This document shows positions 58,112 through 64,000 of a stretch of 64,000 nt of DNA, piece by piece (positions within the stretch are counted from its first letter, which is position 1; each line of letters starts with the position of its first letter). Position numbers and translations under genes: made by a program. The notes under the pieces were generated by a model. It was not told where the DNA came from, ran no database searches, and saw only the letters and a list, made by a program, of their open reading frames with translations. Source of the stretch: Sideroxydans sp. (lineage in GTDB: Bacteria > Pseudomonadota > Gammaproteobacteria > Burkholderiales > Gallionellaceae); the NCBI GenBank assembly GCA_027310725.1, contig DAIDAG010000044.1, positions 1 through 64,000 of the forward strand, read 5' to 3'.

Positions 58112-58849
58112 TTGGCAATCAACTGGTTCAAATACTCGGCACCCACCACCTTTTACGGTCTGGCAGGCAAGCTGATTCCATTTTTTGCGTGGCCCTCTGC
58201 GATCTTGTTCGTCATCGGGCTCTATATCGGTTTCTTTGTTGCCCCCACCGACGCAGTGCAGAGTGAAGCCTATCGCATCATGTTCATACATGTTCCGGCT
58301 TCCATCCTGTCCATGTTCATCTACCTCATCATGGCGGGTTACGCGGCACTGGGGTTGATCTTCAAGACACGGCTCTCTGCCATGATGGCACAAGCTCTGG
58401 CGCCGACCGGCGCGCTGTTCGCCTTCATCTCGCTATGGACAGGTGCCCTGTGGGGCAAGCCGATGTGGGGCGCGTGGTGGGTGTGGGATGCACGCCTGAC
58501 TTCCGAATTGATTCTGCTGTTCCTGTATCTGGGCTTCATTTCCCTGCATGCCTCCATCGACGATATCCGCCGTGCGGACAAGGCCAGCGCCTTGCTTGCC
58601 ATCGTCGGCTCCGTCAACGTGCCGATCATCTATTTCTCGGTGAAGTGGTGGAACACGCTGCACCAGGGTTCCACCATCAAGTTCAGCGGAACCAGCATGC
58701 ACATCGCGATGCAAGAGGCCATATTTGCGTTATTGGCAGCCTGCTGGCTGTACGTCATTGCCATGAGCTTGGCCAGGGTGAGAAGCATTATCCTGGAACG
58801 CGAAGCCAATACGACCTGGGTGAACAGCCTGCCGGAGGTGCGGTCATGA
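58112..58849 (+). CDS. ccmC: Haem-handling protein CcmC
   Basis: 245-residue six-helix membrane protein that loads haem onto CcmE. Tryptophan-rich WWD signature WGKPMWGAWWVWDARLTSE, with haem-ligand histidines in IMFIHVPASILS and WWNTLHQGS. The start is TTG at 58112 with GGAG 7 bases upstream; the longer frame overlaps ccmB in a different frame and is not coding. The tail ends in EVRS, and those 17 bases (CGGAGGTGCGGTCATGA) recur at 59183-59199, just at the ccmD start. Confidence 0.93.
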   Translation: MAINWFKYSAPTTFYGLAGKLIPFFAWPSAILFVIGLYIGFFVAPTDAVQSEAYRIMFIHVPASILSMFIYLIMAGYAALGLIFKTRLSAMMAQALAPTGALFAFISLWTGALWGKPMWGAWWVWDARLTSELILLFLYLGFISLHASIDDIRRADKASALLAIVGSVNVPIIYFSVKWWNTLHQGSTIKFSGTSMHIAMQEAIFALLAACWLYVIAMSLARVRSIILEREANTTWVNSLPEVRS

Positions 58850-59195
58850 CACGGTGCGCCAGCCCTCTATCCAACTTTCCCCCAAGGGGGGAAAGAGCAA
58901 TCGCCTCCTCTCCCGTAAGCGGGAGAGGATTGAGGAGAGGGGGGGCGACGAGTGCGGGAATGACCGCATCGCACCTCCTGGATAAAACAACTAGCCATTC
59001 GACTAGGCTGCAAAGAGCCGCAGCCAAGTCGCTGGTTATCCCGCAATCTGCTGGCTTCGCCATAACCAGCCACTTGGCAGCTTGCTGGCTTAGTGGATTG
59101 GCTAGTAGTTTTACCAGTAACGTACCCGCAAGGGGTAGGCCGATGGGATCCCCGCTGCTGCGCAGCGACCCATTCGCTCTGTCGGAGGTGCGGTC
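58850..59195. repeat. Large non-coding insert between ccmC and ccmD
   Basis: 346 bases without a gene. The 17-bp CGGAGGTGCGGTCATGA occurs at both ends (58833-58849 and 59183-59199). Inside are two strong hairpins: CTTTCCCCC-AA-GGGGGGAAAG (58875-58895) and CCTCTCCCG-TAAG-CGGGAGAGG (58907-58928). The family B palindrome then follows at 58985-59111. In the inferred ancestral layout the ccmC stop and ccmD start overlapped as ATGA. Confidence 0.75.
58985..59111. repeat. Hairpin repeat family B, paired inverted copies
   Basis: The left arm 58985-59040 (AAACAACTAGCC to CTGGTTATC) is nearly identical to the solo copy at 30682-30738. The right arm 59062-59111 is an inverted, more diverged copy (in reverse AAACTACTAGCCAATCCACT). 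Each arm folds on itself: the left core stem is CGACT-A-GGCTGC / GCAGCC-A-AGTCG. The spacer is CCCGCAATCTGCTGGCTTCGC. Confidence 0.75.
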
Positions 59196-59381
59196 ATGAA
59201 CTGGTCTGAATTTTTTGCCATGAACGGTTATGCCTTCTACGTATGGGGATCATACGGCGTGGCTTTGTTCGTGTTGGGTGTCGAGATATTGCTGGTACGC
59301 AACCGCAGGAAAAATGCTCTGCGCGAGTTGCGGCTGATGCGCGATGAAATGGGTGACGACAAGACAGGAGAAGCGGCATGA
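59196..59381 (+). CDS. ccmD: Haem exporter accessory protein CcmD
   Basis: 61 residues with one transmembrane helix ([20 protein letters not shown]) and a charged cytoplasmic tail ([18 protein letters not shown]). CcmD stabilises the CcmABC-CcmE complex. Its ATG lies in the right-hand copy of the 17-bp repeat, with GGAGG 7 bases upstream. The stop overlaps ccmE (ATGA). Confidence 0.92.
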   Translation: MNWSEFFAMNGYAFYVWGSYGVALFVLGVEILLVRNRRKNALRELRLMRDEMGDDKTGEAA

Positions 59382-59863
59382 CGCCCAGGAAGAAGAGATT
59401 GATGTTCATTGTGGCAGGCCTCGCGCTGGTTGGCGCGGCGGTAGGTTTGGTGCTGTTTGCGCTGAAGAATAACGTCAGCCTGTATTTCACGCCGACCCAG
59501 GTCTATAACAAGGAAGCGCCGCAGGGGCGTAGCTTTCGTATCGGCGGACTGGTTGAAAAGGGCAGTCTGCAGAGAGAGAAGGACGGCTTGACTGTGCATT
59601 TCATGATCACGGACACTACCAGGACCATGCCCGTGGTCTATGTCGGCATCCTTCCCGACCTGTTCAAGGAAGGCAAAGGCGTTGTCGCCCAGGGCAAGCT
59701 GGAGGATGGCAACGTATTCCGCGCCGAAGAAGTGCTGGCCAAACATGATGAAAATTATATGCCGCCTGAAGCCGCCGATGCATTGAAAAAAGCGGAAGCT
59801 GCAAAAACCGCAACGGCTCAGCCGGGCAACGCTCCGTCCGTCGCCTATCCCGTAACCAAATAA
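59378..59863 (+). CDS. ccmE: Haem chaperone CcmE
   Basis: 161 residues: N-terminal membrane anchor ([20 protein letters not shown]), a small beta-barrel (OB-like) periplasmic domain and the haem-binding His in [13 protein letters not shown]. It carries haem covalently from CcmC to CcmF/H. The tail after the PPE motif is Ala/Lys-rich. Full length. Confidence 0.95.
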   Translation: MTPRKKRLMFIVAGLALVGAAVGLVLFALKNNVSLYFTPTQVYNKEAPQGRSFRIGGLVEKGSLQREKDGLTVHFMITDTTRTMPVVYVGILPDLFKEGKGVVAQGKLEDGNVFRAEEVLAKHDENYMPPEAADALKKAEAAKTATAQPGNAPSVAYPVTK

Positions 59864-59880
59864 TTTTTGAGAGCCTCAGC

Positions 59881-61866
59881 ATGATTCCAGAGATCGGTAA
59901 TTTCGCACTCATCGTCGCCTTGTTTCTTTCCCTCATTCAGGGGGCGATGCCCATCATAGGAGCGGCACGCAACAATCCCGTGATGATGGGAACGGCACGC
60001 ACATTGGCGTTCGGCCAGTTTGTCATCGTCACGGTCGCCATCGGCTGTCTGGTTTACTCCTTCGTAGTCAACGACTTTTCTGTGTTGTACGTGGCCGAAC
60101 ATTCCAATTCGCAATTGCCGATACAGTATCGCGTGGCAGCCCTTTGGGGCGGCCATGAAGGTTCGTTGTTGCTGTGGACGTTCATCCTCACTGTGTGGAC
60201 GGTTTCTGTCGCCACGTTCAGCCGTCATCTGCCGCAAGAGATGGTGGCACGTGTGATCGGCGTGATGGGGCTCATTTCCACCGGCTTTCTGCTGTTTATG
60301 CTGCTGACATCCAATCCGTTCGATCGCCTGCTGCCTGCAGCGATGGATGGGCGCGACCTGAATCCGCTGTTGCAGGATCCGGGATTGGTGATCCATCCGC
60401 CGATGCTGTACATGGGATACGTCGGTTTCTCGGTTGCATTCTCGTTTGCGCTGTCGGCCTTGTTGGGCGGCAAGCTCGATTCCACCTGGGCGCGCTGGTC
60501 GCGCCCATGGACTACCGTGGCTTGGGTGTTCCTGACCATCGGTATCGCGCTGGGTAGCGTTTGGGCATATTACGAACTGGGCTGGGGCGGCTGGTGGTTC
60601 TGGGATCCGGTGGAGAATGCCTCGTTCATGCCCTGGCTGGTGGGCACGGCACTCATCCATTCCCTGGCTGTGACGGAAAAGCGCGGGGCGTTCAAGAGCT
60701 GGACGGTCTTGCTGGCCATCGCCGCATTCTCGCTCAGTCTTTTGGGGACGTTCCTCGTGCGCTCGGGTGTGCTGACTTCGGTGCACGCTTTCGCGACCGA
60801 TCCCAAGCGCGGCATTTTCATTCTTACTTTCCTGGTCGTGGTCATCGGCGCGTCCCTGCTGCTGTTCGCATGGCGGGCGCCCAAGATCGGGCTGGGCGGC
60901 AAGTTCGACCTCATCTCGCGCGAGTCCATGCTGCTCACCAACAACGTATTGTTGTCCGTGGCTTCCGCTTCAGTGTTCCTCGGAACGCTGTATCCGCTGT
61001 TCATGGATGCGCTGGGTTTCGGCAAACTTTCCGTTGGCCCTCCTTACTTCAATGCCGTGTTCGTTCCCTTGATGGTCCCCTTGGTGATGATGATGGGCCT
61101 GGGTCCGATCGCCCGCTGGAAGCATGCCAGCGTGCCGGACATTTGGCAGCGTGTGCGCTGGGCGCTGGGCGCCAGCATGGTCATCGCCTTGCTGTTGCCC
61201 CTGGTCATGGGTAAATGGACGCCGCTTATCGCGCTCGGATTGTTGCTGGCCGCCTGGGTCGTCACCACATCTCTGTTCGATCTGCGCAAGCGCATCGCCG
61301 GTTCCGGCGATCTGCTGCAGCGCTTAAAGACGCCTCCCCGCAGTTACTACGGCATGTTGCTGGCTCACCTTGGCATTGCCGTGTTCATTATCGGCGTTAC
61401 GATGGTTAAAGGTTATGAGACCGAACGCGACGTCCGCATGGATGTCGGCGACACGGTCGAGGCGGGCGGATATGAGTTCAGGTTCGATGGTGTGATCGAT
61501 GTGCCCGGCCCCAATTATGTGGCATCACAAGGCCGGGTGACCGTCAGCAAGGGCGGCAATCTGGTGACTGAATTGCACCCTGAAAAACGCGCGTATAACG
61601 CTTCCGGGATGCCGATGACCGAAGCATCCATCCAGCCCGGCTTGACGCGGGATCTGTACGTTTCGCTGGGCGAACCGATTCCCGGCACCACTGCCTGGGC
61701 CGTGCGCGTCTATATCAAGCCTTTCGTGGACTGGATATGGTTCGGTTGTCTGATGATGGCTATGGGTGGCGTATTGGCGATCAGTGACCGTCGCTATCGT
61801 ATTCATGCACGCAAAACGCAGGCCGCCAGCGTGGGCGGAGAGCAATTGAGGGAGAAGACAGCATGA
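59881..61866 (+). CDS. ccmF: Cytochrome c haem lyase subunit CcmF
   Basis: 661-residue polytopic membrane protein. The WWD motif is in YYELGWGGWWFWDPVENASF; haem-ligand histidines lie near VIHPPMLYMGYVGF and in the later GTALIHSLAV. CcmF with CcmH/I joins haem to apocytochrome CXXCH motifs. GAGCCTCAGC precedes the ATG without a strong Shine-Dalgarno sequence. It overlaps ccmG (ATGA). Confidence 0.95.
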   Translation: MIPEIGNFALIVALFLSLIQGAMPIIGAARNNPVMMGTARTLAFGQFVIVTVAIGCLVYSFVVNDFSVLYVAEHSNSQLPIQYRVAALWGGHEGSLLLWTFILTVWTVSVATFSRHLPQEMVARVIGVMGLISTGFLLFMLLTSNPFDRLLPAAMDGRDLNPLLQDPGLVIHPPMLYMGYVGFSVAFSFALSALLGGKLDSTWARWSRPWTTVAWVFLTIGIALGSVWAYYELGWGGWWFWDPVENASFMPWLVGTALIHSLAVTEKRGAFKSWTVLLAIAAFSLSLLGTFLVRSGVLTSVHAFATDPKRGIFILTFLVVVIGASLLLFAWRAPKIGLGGKFDLISRESMLLTNNVLLSVASASVFLGTLYPLFMDALGFGKLSVGPPYFNAVFVPLMVPLVMMMGLGPIARWKHASVPDIWQRVRWALGASMVIALLLPLVMGKWTPLIALGLLLAAWVVTTSLFDLRKRIAGSGDLLQRLKTPPRSYYGMLLAHLGIAVFIIGVTMVKGYETERDVRMDVGDTVEAGGYEFRFDGVIDVPGPNYVASQGRVTVSKGGNLVTELHPEKRAYNASGMPMTEASIQPGLTRDLYVSLGEPIPGTTAWAVRVYIKPFVDWIWFGCLMMAMGGVLAISDRRYRIHARKTQAASVGGEQLREKTA

Positions 61867-62390
61867 TGCGTTTCATTTTGCCGTTGGTGATTTTTCTGGT
61901 CCTGGCGGGTTTCTTGTACGTCGGGTTGGGACTCGACCCGCACGAAGTTCCCTCGCCGCTGATTGACAAGCCTGCGCCGACATTCAACCTGCCGCAGTTG
62001 CACAACACCGCGAAGAACTTCACCCCGGAAGAAATGAAGGGCAAGGTCTGGCTGCTTAACGTCTGGTCTTCCTGGTGCGTCTCGTGCAAGGAAGAGCATC
62101 CGGTACTGTTGTCGTTGTCGCAGCAAAATATCGTTCCGCTCTACGGCCTGGACTACAAGGACAAGAAGGAAGATGCAGAGGCCTGGTTGCGTCAGGCTGG
62201 CAACCCCTACATTTTGAGCGCAATGGATAGAGACGGGCGCATCGGCATCGACTATGGCGTCTACGGCGTACCGGAGACCTACGTCATCGATAAGCAGGGC
62301 GTCATCCGCTACAAGCAGATAGGGCCGGTCACGCAACAAAACCTGAACGAGAAAATATTGCCTATGGTTGCGGAGTTGGAGCGCAAATGA
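61863..62390 (+). CDS. ccmG: Thiol:disulfide interchange protein CcmG/DsbE
   Basis: 175-residue membrane-anchored thioredoxin-like protein (anchor IFLVLAGFLYVGLGL) that keeps apocytochrome cysteines reduced. The active site is WCVSCKEEHP, where WCPTC is more usual; the cis-Pro loop is YGVYGVPETYVID. Overlaps ccmF and ccmH by 4 bp each, so all three are translationally coupled. Confidence 0.94.
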   Translation: MMRFILPLVIFLVLAGFLYVGLGLDPHEVPSPLIDKPAPTFNLPQLHNTAKNFTPEEMKGKVWLLNVWSSWCVSCKEEHPVLLSLSQQNIVPLYGLDYKDKKEDAEAWLRQAGNPYILSAMDRDGRIGIDYGVYGVPETYVIDKQGVIRYKQIGPVTQQNLNEKILPMVAELERK

Positions 62391-62848
62391 GAAAACTGTT
62401 AATTCTGTTGTTCTGTTTGTTGCCAGTATTCTCCTATGCGGGTGAAGCGAAAGACCTTGCGGCCGATCCTGTGCTGGAAAAGCGCATGATCGGACTGGCA
62501 GAGAGGCTGCGTTGCCTCGTTTGCCAGAACGAATCCCTGGCGAGCTCTCATGCCGAACTGGCCGAAGACCTGCGCCAGGAAGTGCGCGAGATGATGCTGA
62601 AGGGTAAAAGCGACCAGGAGATCATCGACTATCTCGTGGCCCGTTACGGTGATTTCGTGTTGTACGATCCTCCGATGAAACGCTATACCTTGTTGCTCTG
62701 GTTCGGTCCGTTCGCGATGTTGCTGCTTGGCGCCGGAGTGCTGGTATTCCAGGTACGCAGACGTCGCCGAACCGTTCAGGAAACCGTGCTCACTCCCGAA
62801 GCGCAACAACGCGCCGCCTCCTTACTCAACGAAGAAGGTAACAAATAA
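62387..62848 (+). CDS. ccmH: Cytochrome c maturation protein CcmH (CcmL type)
   Basis: 153 residues: signal peptide (LLILLFCLLPVFSYA), the conserved redox motif RCLVCQNESLASSHAELA, three-helix bundle, and a C-terminal transmembrane helix (LLLWFGPFAMLLLGAGVLVF). It presents reduced apocytochrome to CcmF. Here it is the short form, with the TPR part as a separate ccmI gene. Confidence 0.94.
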   Translation: MRKLLILLFCLLPVFSYAGEAKDLAADPVLEKRMIGLAERLRCLVCQNESLASSHAELAEDLRQEVREMMLKGKSDQEIIDYLVARYGDFVLYDPPMKRYTLLLWFGPFAMLLLGAGVLVFQVRRRRRTVQETVLTPEAQQRAASLLNEEGNK

Positions 62849-64000
62849 ATGACTTTATTCTGGTTCATCTGTGCGGCATTATCGATCGTCGCCATCCTGT
62901 TTGTCGCAATACCGCTGTGGCGCGGCATTTCCAAAAGCAATTCCGTAGAGCGCGATGCCGCGAATCTGGAGATATTGCGCGACCAGATCACCGAGATGGA
63001 TAACGACCTGAAAAATGGGCTGCTCACCCCCGAACTGCACGAGCAGGGCAAGCGAGAACTGCAGGCACGTCTGTTGGATGAAGTGGGTGATTCCAAAGGC
63101 GAAGAAGTATCCAATAAACCGCATCCGCTGAAGATCACGGCTGTCGTACTGGCGGTGCTGTTGCCGCTCGCCTCGGTCGGGTTGTATCTGAAAATAGGGA
63201 ACCCGAATGCCCTGCTGCCGCAGCCTGCGTTTAGCGGCGGCGGTATCGTGCGTGATGAGGCAAGCCTCAAGGCACTGGAGGAAAAGTCGGCCCAGAACCC
63301 TAACGATCCGGAAGTGTTGTTCATACTGGCACGATCCTATGTCGAGCTCGGCCGCTATGCCGATGGTGCGAGGAAGTACGACAGCCTGACCAGACTCGTC
63401 CCGAATGAGGCCGCCCTGTGGGCCGATTACGCCGATGCGCTGGCGATGACGCACAGTACGCTTGTCGGGGCACCAACCAAATTGCTGGATCGCGCACTGG
63501 AGATCGACCCGAATCTTGCGAAAGCACTCGCGCTGTCGGGAACCGCCGCGATGGAGCGCGGGGATTATGCTGCCGCCCTCGTGTATTGGGGGAAACTGTT
63601 GAAGCAGATCCAGCCAGGAAGCGAAGATGCAAAAATGATCGAAGAAGGCTTGCAACAGGCACGCCAGATGCTTGCCCAGAGCAAGGGTGGCAAGGTCGCT
63701 CCTGCACTTGAACAGATCAACGAACCACCCGCCACTGCACAGGCGGCGGCAGGCAAGGAGCGCATCACCGGAACCGTGAACTTGAGCGACGCATTGAAGA
63801 GCCAGGCGGACCCGGAGGATACGGTATTCGTGCTGGCACGGGCGGCAGAGGGGCCAAAGATGCCGCTGGCGATTCTCCGCAAGCAGGTCAAGGATTTGCC
63901 GGTCAAGTTCAGTTTGGACGATAGCATGGCCATGTCGCCGGCCATGAAAATGTCCAACTTCGACCAGGTGGTCGTCGTGGCGCGCGTCTCGAAATCAGGC
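62849..64000 (+). CDS. ccmI: Cytochrome c maturation TPR protein CcmI (3' end beyond window)
   Basis: At least 384 residues, open to the window end. Two N-terminal membrane helices (FWFICAALSIVAILFVAIPL and ITAVVLAVLLPLASVGLYL) flank a short cytoplasmic loop with the leucine-zipper-like RDQITEMDNDL. A periplasmic TPR domain (about 135-280, DPEVLFILARSYVELGRY) and then a beta-rich C-terminal domain (ITGTVNLSDAL onward) follow, as in the fused CcmI/CycH type. It holds apocytochrome C-termini for haem attachment. The ATG directly follows the ccmH stop. Confidence 0.92.
   Translation, partial: MTLFWFICAALSIVAILFVAIPLWRGISKSNSVERDAANLEILRDQITEMDNDLKNGLLTPELHEQGKRELQARLLDEVGDSKGEEVSNKPHPLKITAVVLAVLLPLASVGLYLKIGNPNALLPQPAFSGGGIVRDEASLKALEEKSAQNPNDPEVLFILARSYVELGRYADGARKYDSLTRLVPNEAALWADYADALAMTHSTLVGAPTKLLDRALEIDPNLAKALALSGTAAMERGDYAAALVYWGKLLKQIQPGSEDAKMIEEGLQQARQMLAQSKGGKVAPALEQINEPPATAQAAAGKERITGTVNLSDALKSQADPEDTVFVLARAAEGPKMPLAILRKQVKDLPVKFSLDDSMAMSPAMKMSNFDQVVVVARVSKSG

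Noticed and set aside
58435-59199. 254-codon plus-strand frame spanning ccmC and the ccmC-ccmD insert
   Set aside because: It overlaps ccmC in another frame, crosses hairpins and palindromes, and its apparent SEVRS ending only reflects the duplicated 17-bp sequence.

Overview
The window looks like a chromosomal segment of a betaproteobacterium of the Gallionellaceae or a near relative (Sideroxydans / Gallionella-type neutrophilic iron oxidisers). This is an inference. It rests on a four-gene porin-cytochrome locus with very large multiheme c-type cytochromes, a complete System I cytochrome c maturation operon, the hpnCDE squalene genes, betaproteobacterial housekeeping gene types (dapC/dapD/dapE, prmB, smc, guaBA, zapE) and dense c-di-GMP signalling. 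No phage, IS element, CRISPR array or rRNA was seen. The window starts inside a tRNA-Leu gene and ends inside ccmI.

Layout. 1-6.9 kb: tRNA-Leu(CAG) diverging from rnr-rlmB, a small unknown gene, an orphan ParA-type ATPase, DUF1161 and cyclic-nucleotide-binding proteins, then DUF3025 and a MipA/OmpV-like outer membrane protein. 6.9-15.8 kb (minus strand): dapC-dapD-pilU-yffB-dapE-prmB-hpnC-hpnD-hpnE, a lysine/peptidoglycan, pilus-retraction and squalene transcription unit with palindromic repeats at several junctions. 16-17.8 kb: an EamA transporter and an HD-domain protein. 18-26.4 kb: the probable extracellular electron transfer locus, in the order di-heme b-type membrane protein, 24-heme periplasmic cytochrome, 29-motif cytochrome, large outer membrane porin. 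Its organisation matches what I recall as the predicted PCC3 locus of iron oxidisers. 26.4-32.3 kb: class I aldolase, a kelch/Ig-like lipoprotein whose signal peptide is out of frame by one base, purT, a VOC protein and zapE.

32.3-42.1 kb holds signalling genes: a periplasmic-binding-protein/PAS/GAF/PAS/GGDEF/EAL hybrid, a small coiled-coil protein, a Tas-type aldo/keto reductase, and a tightly packed FIST / PAS-GGDEF-EAL / tandem HD(-GYP) cassette. 42.1-50.6 kb: queF, smc, a DUF4124 protein, a protein of unknown function, guaB and guaA. 50.6-56.4 kb: a MASE1-PAS-PAS-GGDEF-EAL protein and an 867-residue Ala/Glu/Arg coiled-coil protein with a C-terminal membrane anchor. 56.7-64 kb: ccmABCDEFGHI, interrupted by non-coding inserts between ccmA/ccmB and ccmC/ccmD.

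How it fits together. The ccm operon would attach the roughly 50 haems required by one set of the 18-26 kb cytochromes. The b-type protein would link the quinone pool to the periplasmic cytochrome, which would relay electrons through the porin and surface cytochrome to or from an extracellular donor such as Fe(II). The most distinctive sequence-level observations are these: two H-x13-H helices in the membrane protein; seven tandem tri-heme modules in the periplasmic cytochrome; a T6 tract that breaks the lipoprotein frame; and a repeat family whose hairpin stem shows compensatory changes between copies, one palindromic copy of which lies inside the ccm operon.
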